Notes: generated by a model from the sequence alone, not told the origin. Counted from the first letter of the stretch, positions 37,746 to 48,874 are shown. The stretch is DNA of 64,000 bases from Promicromonospora sp. AC04 (GCF_003058225.1 NZ_QBUG01000001.1:1-64000), one strand, 5' to 3'. Program-made: numbers and translations.

Positions 37746-40302
37746 GCAGCACCGCGCCGACCTCGGCCGCCGCCGACTCCACGACGGCGTCCCGCACCGA
37801 ACGGACCTCGTCCGCGGACAGTGTCCGGTCCTTGGCACGCAGCCGGAGCGAGTACGCGAGCGACTTCTTGCCCTCGCCCACCTGCTCCCCCGTGAAGACG
37901 TCGAACAGCGCCACGTCCTCGAGCAGCTCACCGGCCCCGGCGACGATCGCCGACCGCACCGCCTCGGCGGGCACACCGCCGTCGACCACGAAGGCGAAGT
38001 CCTCCTTGGCCGCCGGGAAAGCCGACACGGGCGTGGCGGCTACGGGCTCGGTCGACGCCGCGGCGACCAGGACGCTCAGGTCCACCTCGAACGCCGCCGC
38101 ACGGGCGGGCAGCCCCAGGGCCTCGACGACCTTGGGGTGCAGCTCGCCGGCGTAGCCGACGACCGTGCCGTCCGTGAGCTCGAGGCGCGCGCAGCGACCT
38201 GGGTGCCACGGCATCCGGTCGGTGTCGGCAGAGACGACGACGTCGGCCCCCGCGCGATCGGCGACCAGGCGGGCCGCCGCGAGGGCGTCCTCCCAGCCGG
38301 CGGCGCGGCCCGCGCCCCACCAGCCGGCGAGCTCGCGCTTGCCGGTCAGCACACCGGCGACCCGGCGCGGCTGGTCCGGGACCGCGGCCGCGAGCGCCGC
38401 GAGCTGCTCGTCGGTGGGCCGCACACCGCCGGGCAGCGTGGGCGCGGCGGGGGCGTCCGTTGCCGGGACGGTGACGAGGCCGACCTCGTACACCGCGAGG
38501 TCGGTCAGCCCGCGGGACACGTTGCGCCGCACCGTGTCGAGCAGCGTGACCAGCAGGTTGGACCGCATCAGCGGCTTGTCGTCCGCCATCGGGTTGACGA
38601 GGCGGAGCGAGACGCGGCGCGGGTCGTCGGCGGGCAGGCCGAGCGCGTCGTACTCGGGGGTGCCGACGAACGGATAGCTGAGCGTCTCGACGAAGCCGGC
38701 CTCGGCCAGGGCGCGCGCGACGGAGCGGCGCGTACGCTGCTCGGCCGTGAGCCCGCGACCGCCCGTTGCGGACGGGAGCACCGACGGCACCTGGTCGTAG
38801 CCCTGGATGCGCACGACCTCCTCGACCAGGTCGGCGGGCTCGGTGAGGTCGGGCCGCCAGGACGGGGGCGTGACGGTGAGCACGCCCTCGGCAACCGCCT
38901 CGACGGTGGCGCCGATCTCCTCGAGCGTGCTGCGCACCTGCTCGGGGGTGTACGGGACGCCCGCGAGCCGGGTGGGCTCGGTGACCTTGAGCGCGATCGG
39001 CTGCTGCGGGGTCGCCTCGGCAGTGCTGTCCAGGTCGCTCACTGCGGGGTCGGCGGTGCCGCCCCCGAGCTCGACCAGGAGGTCCACAACACGCTGGGCC
39101 GCGACCGGGGGCAGCTTCGGGTCGACGCCGCGCTCGAACCGCTTGGCCGCCTCGCTGGGCAGCTTGTGCCGGCGGGCCGTGCGGGCGACGGTGATCTGGT
39201 CGAAGTGCGCCGCCTCGACGAGCACGTCAGTGGTCGTGTCGCTGACCTCCGACGACGCCCCACCCATGACGCCGGCCAGGCCGAGCACGCGGCTGCCTGC
39301 GCCGTCGGGCGAGTCCGTGATCAGGAGGTCCTCGGTGTCCAGCGCGCGATCGGCGTCGTCCAGGGTGGTGAGGCGCTCGCCGACGGCGGCCCGGCGGACC
39401 ACGATCGGCGCCGAGACCTGCGCGAGGTCGTAGGCGTGCAGCGGCTGCCCGAGGTCGAGCATCACGTAGTTGGTGATGTCGACGGCCAGGGAGATGGACC
39501 GCATGCCGGAGCCCTCGAGGCGGTGCTTCATCCACGCGGGCGTGGGTGCGGACGGGTCGATGCCGCGCACGATGCGCGTAACGAACCGGTCGCAGCCGAC
39601 GACGCCGTTGATCGGCGCCTCGTCCTGCACCCGTACCTCGAACCCGTCCGGGGTCGCCGACGGCTCCGCGCCAGTGGCCAGGCCGCGGTCGGTGAACTTC
39701 GCACCCGTGGAGTGGGCGTACTCGCGCGCCACGCCGCGGTAGCTGAACGCGTACCCGCGGTCAGGTGTCACGTTGATCTCCAGGACCTCGTCCCCGAGGC
39801 CGAGGAGCGCGATCGCGTCCTGGCCGGGGGTGAGGTCCTCGGCGGCGAAGCCCATGTCGCGGGGCAGCACGATGATGCCGTGCGCGCCGTCGTCGCCCAG
39901 GCCGAGCTCGGCGGTGGAGCAGATCATGCCGTCGGACACGTGCCCGTACGTCTTGCGGGCGGCGATGGCGAACGGGCCGGGCAGCACGGTGCCGGGCAGG
40001 GACACGACCACGAGGTCGCCGGGCGCGAAGTTGTGCGCGCCGCAGACGATGCCGCGGGACCCGTCGATGTTGTGCTCCGGGCCGACGTCGACCTGGCACC
40101 AGTTGATCGTCTTGCCGTTCTTCTGCGGCTCGGGGTTCATCTCGAGCACGCGGCCCACCACGAGGGGTCCGGTGACGGCCGCCCCGTGGATCGCCTCTTC
40201 CTCCAGGCCCACCTTCACGAGGTCGGCCGCGAGCTGCTCGGCGGTCAGGTCCGCCGGCAGCTCGACGTGGTCCGCGAGCCAGTCCTTCACGATGAGGGGC
40301 AC
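37738..40302 (-). CDS. pheT: phenylalanine--tRNA ligase, beta subunit
   Basis: With PheS it forms the heterotetramer that charges tRNA-Phe. The 854 aa have full length. An N-terminal EMAP-like tRNA-binding domain (about 40-160) is followed by B3/B4 editing domains, B5, and a core homologous to the catalytic domain. The C-terminal FDX-ACB anticodon-binding domain (about 760-854, PVSAFPAAKEDFAFVVDGGVPAEAV) completes it. The GTG start lies one base after the pheS stop, with GGAG inside the pheS end. Confidence 0.97.
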   Translation of the reverse strand: MPLIVKDWLADHVELPADLTAEQLAADLVKVGLEEEAIHGAAVTGPLVVGRVLEMNPEPQKNGKTINWCQVDVGPEHNIDGSRGIVCGAHNFAPGDLVVVSLPGTVLPGPFAIAARKTYGHVSDGMICSTAELGLGDDGAHGIIVLPRDMGFAAEDLTPGQDAIALLGLGDEVLEINVTPDRGYAFSYRGVAREYAHSTGAKFTDRGLATGAEPSATPDGFEVRVQDEAPINGVVGCDRFVTRIVRGIDPSAPTPAWMKHRLEGSGMRSISLAVDITNYVMLDLGQPLHAYDLAQVSAPIVVRRAAVGERLTTLDDADRALDTEDLLITDSPDGAGSRVLGLAGVMGGASSEVSDTTTDVLVEAAHFDQITVARTARRHKLPSEAAKRFERGVDPKLPPVAAQRVVDLLVELGGGTADPAVSDLDSTAEATPQQPIALKVTEPTRLAGVPYTPEQVRSTLEEIGATVEAVAEGVLTVTPPSWRPDLTEPADLVEEVVRIQGYDQVPSVLPSATGGRGLTAEQRTRRSVARALAEAGFVETLSYPFVGTPEYDALGLPADDPRRVSLRLVNPMADDKPLMRSNLLVTLLDTVRRNVSRGLTDLAVYEVGLVTVPATDAPAAPTLPGGVRPTDEQLAALAAAVPDQPRRVAGVLTGKRELAGWWGAGRAAGWEDALAAARLVADRAGADVVVSADTDRMPWHPGRCARLELTDGTVVGYAGELHPKVVEALGLPARAAAFEVDLSVLVAAASTEPVAATPVSAFPAAKEDFAFVVDGGVPAEAVRSAIVAGAGELLEDVALFDVFTGEQVGEGKKSLAYSLRLRAKDRTLSADEVRSVRDAVVESAAAEVGAVLRG

Positions 40303-40303
40303 T

Positions 40304-41841
<1,538 letters not shown>

Positions 41842-42438
41842 TCAGCCCTCGAGGTCCCAGGTCTCCACGATCTCGTACCGCGAACCACCCTGCGGGCCCT
41901 CCCCCGGGTGGGACTCGACGAGTGCGAACGAGCCCGCCGTCCAGTCAGGTCCGGCGTACACGGACAGCGCCTGCGCGGCGGGCTCCAGCGCCGACCGTGG
42001 CTCGCCCCCGGCGCGCTTGCCCCAGCGGTCCCGCCCACGCGGCGGCTTCACCTGCCCGGCGCGCGCGTAGGCGACGGTCACGTGGGCCCGGTGCGGCCTG
42101 ACGTGGTCGGGCACCTCGCGGGGCGAGGCCGCCAGGCAATCCGTCGCGAGGCCCTTCAGCGCGTCCGTCCCGCCGTCGACACCCATCCACAGCACGCGGG
42201 CGCCGAACGATCCCGCACCACGCAGCCGCAGGTCGATGGGCCCGTGCTTGCGCGCGACGTCGGCCAGGTCGTCCCGCAGCTCGGGGATCGTCCCCTCCGG
42301 GAGGTCCGCGTAGAACGCGAGGGTGATGTGGAGGCTCTCCCGGGGGACCCACCGTGGAGAGGCCGGCACGCCATCGATAGCAAGCCCGAGATGGTCCAGG
42401 ACACTCTGGGGCGGGATGACCGCCGTGAACAACCGCAC
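41842..42438 (-). CDS. thpR: RNA 2',3'-cyclic phosphodiesterase (2H family)
   Basis: A 198-aa 2H phosphoesterase that opens 2',3'-cyclic phosphates at RNA ends (LigT/ThpR family). The two catalytic HxT motifs are HITLAFY (about residue 37) and HVTVAYA (about 121). A basic insertion (VKPPRGRDRWGKR) lies after the second motif. The GTG start is 9 bp after the stop of the P-loop kinase gene, so the pair is an operon. Confidence 0.88.
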   Translation of the reverse strand: MRLFTAVIPPQSVLDHLGLAIDGVPASPRWVPRESLHITLAFYADLPEGTIPELRDDLADVARKHGPIDLRLRGAGSFGARVLWMGVDGGTDALKGLATDCLAASPREVPDHVRPHRAHVTVAYARAGQVKPPRGRDRWGKRAGGEPRSALEPAAQALSVYAGPDWTAGSFALVESHPGEGPQGGSRYEIVETWDLEG

Positions 42439-42447
42439 CCGGTGATC

Positions 42448-42990
42448 CTAGGCGAGCGCCTCGTCGAGACGGGAGATGATTTCGTCGACCGTCTTCGCGG
42501 GCTCCTGGTCGGACGTGTCCAGCCACAGCCCGATCCGCGGGGTCTCGGCGCGCAGGTCCGCGTCCAGCATCTCGGGCGTCCACTCGCCGTAGCCCGACTT
42601 CGCGCGCCCGGCCTCCCGGCGCCGGACGGCGTCGGGGCTCGGCGCGAGGACCACCACCGCGACCGGCCGGCTGGTGACGTACTTCAGCATGTCGCCGAGC
42701 GCCGGGCCCAGGATGATGTCCTGCACGACGACGGTGAACCCGGCGGCCGCGTACTCGTCGGCCACCTTGCCGGCGATGCGGTAGCGCAGGTCGAGCTGCT
42801 CTTCGGCCTCCGGCCCGGCGTCGGGCACGGGCTCCGCTCGGCCGTTGACGATCACCCGCCGGAAGGTGTCGCCCCGCAGGTGGACGGACCTGGGCAGGCG
42901 CTCGGCCAGCGCCTGCGCAACCGTCGACTTTCCCGCCGCCATGATGCCGGTGACGATGATGACCTTCGGTCCGTCGTCGGCCTGCGACAT
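42448..42990 (-). CDS. P-loop kinase/phosphotransferase-like protein
   Basis: The 180-aa P-loop NTPase has Walker A GIMAAGKSTVAQ (about residues 15-26) and the substrate-side VHLRGDTFRRVIVNGR. VVVQDIILGPALGDML and VVLAPSPDAVRRREAGR (lid arginines) follow. The pattern resembles chloramphenicol-phosphotransferase and polynucleotide-kinase-like proteins. GGAGGAAGTAGGG precedes the ATG. It is encoded directly before the 2H phosphoesterase, which hints at RNA-end processing, but a small-molecule kinase is equally possible. Confidence 0.75.
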   Translation of the reverse strand: MSQADDGPKVIIVTGIMAAGKSTVAQALAERLPRSVHLRGDTFRRVIVNGRAEPVPDAGPEAEEQLDLRYRIAGKVADEYAAAGFTVVVQDIILGPALGDMLKYVTSRPVAVVVLAPSPDAVRRREAGRAKSGYGEWTPEMLDADLRAETPRIGLWLDTSDQEPAKTVDEIISRLDEALA

Positions 42991-42992
42991 CC

Positions 42993-43442
42993 CTACTTCC
43001 TCCGACGGCGGGCCACGGCCCAGCCGAGGACGGCCGCCGCGAGCACGAATGCCACCTGGCCCCCGAGCACAATGCGGTTCACGTTGAGGGCCGGGACCCA
43101 GCGCGCACCGTGCTCGTCCACGACGAACGCGCCGGCCGGTTCGGCCCGACGGCCAAAACCGATGCCGCCGCCACCGCCTTCGGCCGGGGTCTCCGGCTCG
43201 CCGCCCGCCTTGGTCTTGACCTTGGCCTTCGCCTTGGCGTCGGCTCCGTCCCCGACCGCGGGTTCCACCACCGCACCGGGCTCGGTGCCGCCTCCGCCAC
43301 CTGCGCCCGCACCCGACCACACGCGTGCAGCCGGGATGACGAGCACTCCGTCGCGCTCGATCGGTTCGCCGTACACCTGCCGCACGCCGAACGACTCGGC
43401 CACGGCCTCGCTGATACGGCTCAGATCAGGTGCATACCTCAT
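42993..43442 (-). CDS. GerW/YtfJ-family protein with C-terminal membrane helix
   Basis: From the ATG at 43442 (GGTGGG) the protein has 149 aa. RISEAVAESFGVRQVYGEPIERDGVLVIPAARV is the GerW (sporulation protein YtfJ) core. A Gly-rich linker and a Lys/Ala stretch (DAKAKAKVKTKAGG) follow, then GIGFGRRAEPAGAFVV and a hydrophobic C-terminal helix with a basic end (FVLAAAVLGWAVARRRRK). In non-sporulating actinobacteria the role is unknown. The kinase gene starts 2 bp after its stop. Confidence 0.8.
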   Translation of the reverse strand: MRYAPDLSRISEAVAESFGVRQVYGEPIERDGVLVIPAARVWSGAGAGGGGGTEPGAVVEPAVGDGADAKAKAKVKTKAGGEPETPAEGGGGGIGFGRRAEPAGAFVVDEHGARWVPALNVNRIVLGGQVAFVLAAAVLGWAVARRRRK

Positions 43443-43559
43443 CTGCCCACCGTAGGTGACCGTCGACCGGCGTGGTACGAAATTAGCCCGCACGCCCGGG
43501 AGCAGCGCGTTCGAGGGGAGTCGCGGCGAAGGCGGGTCGCCGGCGGAGACGTCCGGAGG

Positions 43560-44405
43560 CTAGCGCTGCGCCCTGCTGCTCGCGTACAGGCAGACCGTCG
43601 CCGCCGTCGCCAGGTTGAGCGACTCGGCCTTGCCCCGGATCGGCACGCGCACGACGGCGTCGGCCAGGGCGCGGTCCTCCTCGGGCAGGCCCCAGGCCTC
43701 GTTGCCGAACACCCAGGCGGTCGGCCCGGCGAGGTCCGGGGCGGCACCGCTCCCGGCGTCGTCGAGTAGGTCGTCCAGGTCGAGCGGCCCCGTGCCGTCG
43801 GCCGCGAGGACGTGGCACCCCGCCGCGCGCAGCTCCGCCAGCGCGGCGGCCAGCGGGAGGCCGGTGACGACGGGCAGGTGGAACAGCGACCCTGCGGTCG
43901 AGCGCACCACCTTGGGGTTGTGCACGTCGACGCTCTCTCCCGCGAGGACCACCAGGTCGGCGCCCGCGGCGTCGGCGGCGCGAATCACCGTGCCGGCGTT
44001 TCCGGGGTCGCGAACGGTGGCGAGCACGGCGACCAGCAGCGGCCGGCCGGCCCGCTCGGGATCCCGTGCATCCAGCGCCTCGCGCAGCGAGGGCGCGGCA
44101 GAGCGCACGACGGCGAGCACGCCCTGCGCGTCGGCGCTCATCGCGTCGAGCACCTCGGGGGCGCCGATGTGCAGGTACAGGCCGGCCGCGCGTGCGTCGT
44201 CGACGATCTCGGAGTAGCGCGACGCGGCCGAGGGCGTCAGGTACACGTCACGGACCGACGACGGCGCGTGCCGCACCGCCTCCCGCACTCCCTGGGGCCC
44301 TTCCACCAGGTACAGCCCGTGCCGGGAGCGCGCCGAACGCCCGGCCAGTGCCCGCACGTGCTTGACGCGGTCGGCTCGCGGGTTCGCGAGCGTCACGTCA
44401 GGCAC
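43560..44405 (-). CDS. TrmH/SpoU-family RNA 2'-O-methyltransferase
   Basis: A 281-aa SPOUT methyltransferase that modifies rRNA or tRNA ribose. The N-terminal substrate-binding domain (about 1-100) includes the LYLVEGPQGVREAV segment. The knot motifs are ATVRDPGNAGTVIRAADAAGAD, WVFGNEAWGLPEE and VRVPIRGKAESLNLATAATVCLY. The location after rplT matches the TsnR-like enzyme of many actinobacteria. The GTG at 44405 has GGAGG 8 bp upstream. Confidence 0.92.
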   Translation of the reverse strand: MPDVTLANPRADRVKHVRALAGRSARSRHGLYLVEGPQGVREAVRHAPSSVRDVYLTPSAASRYSEIVDDARAAGLYLHIGAPEVLDAMSADAQGVLAVVRSAAPSLREALDARDPERAGRPLLVAVLATVRDPGNAGTVIRAADAAGADLVVLAGESVDVHNPKVVRSTAGSLFHLPVVTGLPLAAALAELRAAGCHVLAADGTGPLDLDDLLDDAGSGAAPDLAGPTAWVFGNEAWGLPEEDRALADAVVRVPIRGKAESLNLATAATVCLYASSRAQR

Positions 44406-44458
44406 GGGCGGGGCCTCCGAAGAGGAACCTGTCCGGGCGTCCGGTGAACTGCTCAACC

Positions 44459-44842
44459 TCAGGCAGCGGCCGGGGCGTTGACATCCGCCGGCAGCGCGTC
44501 CTTGGCGACCTGGACGAGGGCGTTGAACGCCGCGACGTCGTTGACCGCGAGCTCGGCGAGCATGCGGCGGTCGACCTCGACACCAGCGGCCTTGAGGCCC
44601 TGGATGAGGCGGTTGTAGGTCAGACCCTGCGCGCGGGACGCAGCGTTGATGCGCTGGATCCACAGCTTGCGGAAGTCACCCTTGCGCGCCTTCCGGTCGC
44701 GGTAGGCGTAGACGAGCGAGTGAGTAACCTGCTCCTTCGCCTTGCGGTAGAGACGCGAGCGCTGGCCGCGGTAACCGGCGGCGCGCTCGAGGGTTGTACG
44801 GCGCTTCTTCTGGGCATTTACTGCCCGCTTCACGCGTGCCAC
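44459..44842 (-). CDS. rplT: 50S ribosomal protein L20
   Basis: The 127-aa basic protein begins [21 protein letters not shown] and contains the conserved [22 protein letters not shown] and [14 protein letters not shown]. It is an early 23S rRNA assembly protein. It is in the infC-rpmI-rplT operon. A short Ala-rich tail follows the core. Confidence 0.98.
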   Translation of the reverse strand: MARVKRAVNAQKKRRTTLERAAGYRGQRSRLYRKAKEQVTHSLVYAYRDRKARKGDFRKLWIQRINAASRAQGLTYNRLIQGLKAAGVEVDRRMLAELAVNDVAAFNALVQVAKDALPADVNAPAAA

Positions 44843-44910
44843 GTGAGACTCCTTGTACTTCGGGGCTAAAAGGGTTCTTGGTGACGCCCGTCAGGCGCAC
44901 ACCACAAAGA

Positions 44911-45105
44911 TCACTTACCGAGCAGCTTCTTGACCTTCTTGACGTCGGCCGGCGCAACGACCTGGTCCATGGCCAGACGACGCGTGCGACGGCTGGACTT
45001 GTGCTCGAGGTAGTGGCGGGCGTTGGTCTGCTCACGCATGATCTTGCCGCTACCGGTGACCCTGAACCGCTTCTTCGAGCCCGAGTGCGTCTTGTTCTTC
45101 GGCAT
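44911..45105 (-). CDS. rpmI: 50S ribosomal protein L35
   Basis: The 64-aa basic protein [20 protein letters not shown]... has the full L35 length. It is the middle gene of the infC-rpmI-rplT operon, 68 bp before rplT. Confidence 0.98.
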   Translation of the reverse strand: MPKNKTHSGSKKRFRVTGSGKIMREQTNARHYLEHKSSRRTRRLAMDQVVAPADVKKVKKLLGK

Positions 45106-45209
45106 GACTGCCGTCTCTCCTCATGTCGGTCGACCGCTGCTGGAGCGGCGACGTTGTACCTGGGCCGGTGGGCCGGCCCGGTGTCGTAGTGGTCTTTGGG
45201 ACCGTGGCC

Positions 45210-46175
45210 TCAGCCGGCCTTGCGTGGTGCACGCGGCTTGGGGGCCACGGGCTTCGGCACCGGCTTGGGGGCCGGAACGGGCTTGGGAGCTGCCTTGGCG
45301 GCGGGCTTCGCTGCCGGCTTGGAGGCAGCCTTGACCGCAGGCTTGGTGGCCGGCTTCGGCGCTGCCGGAGCAGGCGTCTCGACGACGGGCTCGGGCTCCG
45401 GCTCGGCCTTCGCGACAGGCTCGGGCTCGACAACCGGCTCGGGCTCGACCTCGGCGACCGGCTCGGGCTCCGTCTCCGCGACGGGCTCGGGCGCCACGAC
45501 GGGCTCCTCGACCGAGGTCTCGACAGTCTCGTCGACCAGGTCCTCGACCGGCTCCGAGCCCTCGGTCTCGTCTGCCGCACGGGCCTGTGCCTTGGCCTCC
45601 GACTTGGTCATCCGGCCAGCGTTGATCTCGGTGGCGCGCTTGCGCTGCTCGACCTTCGCGTCGGCCTTCTTCTTGACCGGCCCGAGGACCATGGTCATGT
45701 TGCGGCCGTCCTGCTTCGGCATGGACTCGACGAAGCCGAGCTCGGCGACGTCCTCCGCCAGGCGCTCCAGCAGACGACGACCCATCTCCGGACGCGACTG
45801 CTCGCGGCCACGGAACATGATCATGACCTTGACCTTGTCGCCGGCCGAGAGGAAGCGAACGACGTGGCCCTTCTTGGTGCCGTAGTCGTGCGGATCGATC
45901 TTCAGGCGGAAGCGGATCTCCTTGAGAACCGTGTTCGCCTGGTTGCGCCGCGCTTCTCGCGCCTTCATGTCGGACTCGTACTTGAACTTGCCGAAGTCCA
46001 TGAGCTTGGCGACGGGCGGGCGGGCGTCCGGCGCAACCTCGACGAGGTCGAGGTCAGCGTCCTGGGCGAGCTTCAGGGCGACCGCCGTGGCAACCACGCC
46101 GACCTGCTCCCCGCCAGGACCGATGAGTCGGACCTCGGGAACACGGATCCGGTCGTTGATGCGAGGCTCGGTGAT
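45210..46175 (-). CDS. infC: translation initiation factor IF-3 with long C-terminal extension
   Basis: Binds the 30S subunit and selects the start codon. The start is the rare ATC at 46175 ([19 protein letters not shown]), with AGGAG 7 bp upstream; a second ATC 6 bp earlier is too close to it. No ATG, GTG or TTG in frame fits. Rare starts are a hallmark of infC autoregulation. The IF3 N-domain (about 1-75), linker and C-domain (to about 175) are normal, including the conserved [12 protein letters not shown]. Beyond residue 190 an extension of about 130 aa is made of Pro/Glu/Val repeats, then Lys/Pro/Ala repeats. The total of 321 aa is far above the usual 180-200. Confidence 0.93.
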   Translation of the reverse strand: MTEPRINDRIRVPEVRLIGPGGEQVGVVATAVALKLAQDADLDLVEVAPDARPPVAKLMDFGKFKYESDMKAREARRNQANTVLKEIRFRLKIDPHDYGTKKGHVVRFLSAGDKVKVMIMFRGREQSRPEMGRRLLERLAEDVAELGFVESMPKQDGRNMTMVLGPVKKKADAKVEQRKRATEINAGRMTKSEAKAQARAADETEGSEPVEDLVDETVETSVEEPVVAPEPVAETEPEPVAEVEPEPVVEPEPVAKAEPEPEPVVETPAPAAPKPATKPAVKAASKPAAKPAAKAAPKPVPAPKPVPKPVAPKPRAPRKAG

Positions 46176-46431
46176 GGTGATGCTCCTAAGAAGTCGTTGA
46201 TTGACCACCAGGAACGGGAAATGGCTCCCGCCCTGAACACAGGTGGAAGCCATCGCACGGAAGGGACGACACGAAACAACGTGCCGTCCGACCGGGACCC
46301 GGACACTGTCGGCGCTTCTCCTGCGATCAACAGGACGACGCACAGTCGCGACTCGGGTGGGATGGAATCCACTTGGTGCACCCAGCCTCGTAGCGTCTAC
46401 CACGGTGCCGGGTCGGTCGCGGAACAGATTA
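46176..46431 (-). promoter_or_regulatory. long infC leader with candidate promoter
   Basis: A minus-strand -10 TAATCT (46426-46431) would give a leader of about 240 nt before infC. Other infC operons have attenuating or autoregulatory leaders. I cannot name an Rfam-type structure in this one, and no protein-like frame lies in it. Confidence 0.35.
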
Positions 46432-46480
46432 GCACGGTGGCGCCGTCATCCCCAGTTCAGGCGATGTGACGTCGCACCAC

Positions 46481-46512
46481 AACTGGAACGATTCCAGTTT
46501 AGGGTCTAGGCT
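46481..46512 (+). promoter_or_regulatory. promoter and operator of the Fur-family gene
   Basis: TGGAAC (46484-46489), 17 bp and TAGGCT (46507-46512) lie 7 bp before GTG 46520. AACTGGAA-CGA-TTCCAGTT (46481-46499) is an 8-bp inverted repeat overlapping the -35, a probable autoregulatory site. Confidence 0.7.
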
Positions 46513-46519
46513 CCTGTTC

Positions 46520-46972
46520 GTGACTTCACCCGCTCCCGCTGCCGCCATGCCGGAGGACCTCCTCCGCGGCGTCGGCCTGCGCGTGACGTCCGCCCGCGTG
46601 GCGGCATTGCACGCGGTGGGCGAGAACCAGCACGCCACGGCCGACGACGTCCTGAGCTCGGTCCGGGCGGAGCTCGGCACCGTGTCCGTGCAGGCGGTCT
46701 ACGACGTCCTGCACGCGCTGACCGACGCCGGCCTCCTGCGCCGCATCGAGCCCGCCGGCCACCCCGCTCGGTACGAGCGCCGCACCGGCGACAACCACCA
46801 CCACATCGTCTGCCGCGTCTGCGGCACCATCGGCGACGTGGACTGCACGGTCGGCCACGCGCCGTGCCTCACCCCGAGCGACGACCACGGTTTCGTGGTC
46901 GAGACCGCCGAGGTCACCTACTGGGGCCTGTGTCCCGCCTGCCGCGCCTCGGGCGCCGCCCCAAGTACCTGA
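46520..46972 (+). CDS. Fur-family peroxide/iron regulator
   Basis: A 150-aa metalloregulator of the FurA/PerR/CatR type. The N-terminal winged helix (about 10-85) includes GLRVTSARVAALHAV and VSVQAVYDVLHALTDAGLLRRIEP. The metal-binding part has HHHIVCRVCG, DCTVGHAPC and the C-terminal CPAC, so two CxxC pairs bind structural zinc. The GTG at 46520 has no Shine-Dalgarno (leaderless). It is directly upstream of katA, the usual arrangement in which the regulator represses both genes until oxidised by peroxide. Confidence 0.92.
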   Translation: MTSPAPAAAMPEDLLRGVGLRVTSARVAALHAVGENQHATADDVLSSVRAELGTVSVQAVYDVLHALTDAGLLRRIEPAGHPARYERRTGDNHHHIVCRVCGTIGDVDCTVGHAPCLTPSDDHGFVVETAEVTYWGLCPACRASGAAPST

Positions 46973-46983
46973 CCGAGAAGACT

Positions 46984-46999
46984 TTCCAGCCCGCTGGAA
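46984..46999 (+). promoter_or_regulatory. possible second regulator site before katA
   Basis: TTCCAG-CCCG-CTGGAA uses the same half-sites as the operator at 46481 but in the opposite orientation. It lies 48 bp before the katA ATG. Confidence 0.5.
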
Positions 47000-47047
47000 C
47001 CCCGCAATGAACCCCCGCAAGCAGCAGCAAAGGAAGGCACGTCTGAG

Positions 47048-48496
47048 ATGACTACTCCCTACACCACCACGCAGACCGGCACGCCGGTCGTCAGCGACGC
47101 GCACTCGCTGACCGTCGGCGCCGACGGCGCCACGGTCCTCCACGACCGCTACCTGGTCGAGAAGCTCGCCCAGTTCAACCGCGAGCGCATCCCGGAGCGG
47201 ATCGTGCACGCCAAGGGCGGCGGCGCCTTCGGTGAGTGGGAGATCACCGGTGACGTGTCGCAGTACACGCGTGCGGCGGCCTTCCAGCCGGGCGCCAAGG
47301 GTGAGGTGGCGCTGCGCTTCTCCTCCGTCGCCGGCGAGATGGGCTCCCCCGACACCTGGCGCGACGTGCGCGGCTTCGCCCTGCGCTTCTACACGTCCGA
47401 GGGCAACCTCGACATCGTCGGCAACAACACGCCGGTGTTCTTCATCCGCGACGCGATCAAGTTCCCGGACTTCATCCACTCGCAGAAGCGCCTGCCGTGG
47501 TCGGGTCTGCGCGACGCCGACATGCAGTGGGACTTCTGGACCCTGTCGCCCGAGTCGGCCCACCAGGTCACCTACCTCATGGGCGACCGTGGCCTGCCGG
47601 CCTCGTGGCGCGAGCTGAACGGCTACGGCTCGCACACCTACCTGTGGACCAACGCCGCGGGCGAGAAGTTCTGGGTCAAGTACCACTTCATCTCCCGCCA
47701 GGGCGTCAAGTTCCTCGACAACGACGAGGCCGCGAAGATCGCCGGCGCGGACGCGGACTACTACCGCCGCGACCTGTACGAGGCCATCGAGCGCGGCGAC
47801 AGCCCGACGTGGGACATCAAGGTCCAGGTCATGCCGTACGACGACGCGAAGACCTACCGCTTCAACCCGTTCGACCTGACCAAGGTCTGGCCGCACGCGG
47901 ACTACCCGCTGATCCACTTCGGCCACTTCACGCTGAACCGGAACCCGAAGAACCACTTCGCGGAGATCGAGCAGATCGCGCTGTCCCCGGCCAACCAGGT
48001 CCCGGGCACCGACATCTCGCCCGACAAGATGCTGATGGCCCGCGTGTTCTCCTACCCGGACGCGCAGCGCTACCGCGTGGGCACCAACTACCAGTCGGTC
48101 CCGGTGAACCAGCCGCACGCCGCGCCGGTGCACAACTACTCGCAGGACGGCTCGCAGCGGCACCACTTCAACGAGGTGGGCACGCCCAACTACGCGCCGA
48201 ACTCGTTCGGTGGCCCCGTCGCCGACCCGGCCCGCGGCCAGGACGGCACCTGGGAGTCGGACGGTGAGCTGGTGCGCACCGCCGCCACGCTGCACAGCGA
48301 GGACTCCGACTTCGTCCAGCCCGGCACGCTCTACCGCGAGGTCTACGACGACGGCGCCAAGGCCCGTCTGCTGGAGACCCTGACCGGCCAGGGGCAGTCC
48401 ATCACGATCGACGAGATCCGTGAGCGGTTCTTCCAGTACTGGACGAACGTCGATGAGGAGCTGGGCGCCAAGCTCCGCGCGGCCGTCGCGGCCTGA
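47048..48496 (+). CDS. katA: monofunctional haem catalase
   Basis: Decomposes hydrogen peroxide in the cytosol. The 482 aa are of the small-subunit class. Catalytic His54 is in [12 protein letters not shown], Asn127 in VGNNTPVFF, and the haem-ligand Tyr336 in [12 protein letters not shown]. The NADPH-binding-type region is present. AAGGAAGG lies upstream of the ATG. Probably read with, and repressed by, the upstream Fur-family gene. Confidence 0.97.
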   Translation: MTTPYTTTQTGTPVVSDAHSLTVGADGATVLHDRYLVEKLAQFNRERIPERIVHAKGGGAFGEWEITGDVSQYTRAAAFQPGAKGEVALRFSSVAGEMGSPDTWRDVRGFALRFYTSEGNLDIVGNNTPVFFIRDAIKFPDFIHSQKRLPWSGLRDADMQWDFWTLSPESAHQVTYLMGDRGLPASWRELNGYGSHTYLWTNAAGEKFWVKYHFISRQGVKFLDNDEAAKIAGADADYYRRDLYEAIERGDSPTWDIKVQVMPYDDAKTYRFNPFDLTKVWPHADYPLIHFGHFTLNRNPKNHFAEIEQIALSPANQVPGTDISPDKMLMARVFSYPDAQRYRVGTNYQSVPVNQPHAAPVHNYSQDGSQRHHFNEVGTPNYAPNSFGGPVADPARGQDGTWESDGELVRTAATLHSEDSDFVQPGTLYREVYDDGAKARLLETLTGQGQSITIDEIRERFFQYWTNVDEELGAKLRAAVAA

Positions 48497-48508
48497 TGAT
48501 CCACCGTC

Positions 48509-48540
48509 CGCTGTCGGGCAGCCTGGGCTGCCCGACAGCG
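48509..48540 (+). terminator. katA terminator
   Basis: A perfect 14-bp stem with a 4-nt loop starts 12 bp after the katA stop. Confidence 0.85.
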
Positions 48541-48646
48541 GCGCGAGGTGCGTGGACGACTGGCGCGAAGTCAGCACGCCACGCAAACTGAAGACAGCCA
48601 CCTCCCGCTGGGAGGATCGGAAGTGAGGCCGGGACCCCCGCCGTAG

Positions 48647-48671
48647 GACGGGAGCCCGGCCTTCGCGCTGC
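48647..48671 (+). repeat. 25-bp direct repeat, copy 2
   Basis: Identical to 10575-10599. Here it forms the right half of a GGCCGGG ... CCCGGCC hairpin. Confidence 0.7.
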
Positions 48672-48860
48672 TCCGGGATAGTCGCTCCATCGCCGAACGT
48701 AGACTTCGTCGCCTTATCGGGGCTCATGCACCTACCACCCCTACGTTCGGCCGGTCCGTCGTCCGCATCCCGGCGCCGAGTTGGCATCAGGGATATCCGC
48801 AGGATCTGGGCAGCCTTCTTGCCCGACGGCGTTTGCTGCCGCTACGGTCCCGAAGGTGTC

Positions 48861-48874
48861 CTAAAGCGCTTTAG
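48861..48874 (+). promoter_or_regulatory. LacI-type operator of the GH18 gene
   Basis: CTAAAGCGCTTTAG is a perfect 14-bp palindrome with the central GCGC typical of LacI-family carbohydrate regulators, 49 bp before the ATG. Confidence 0.65.
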
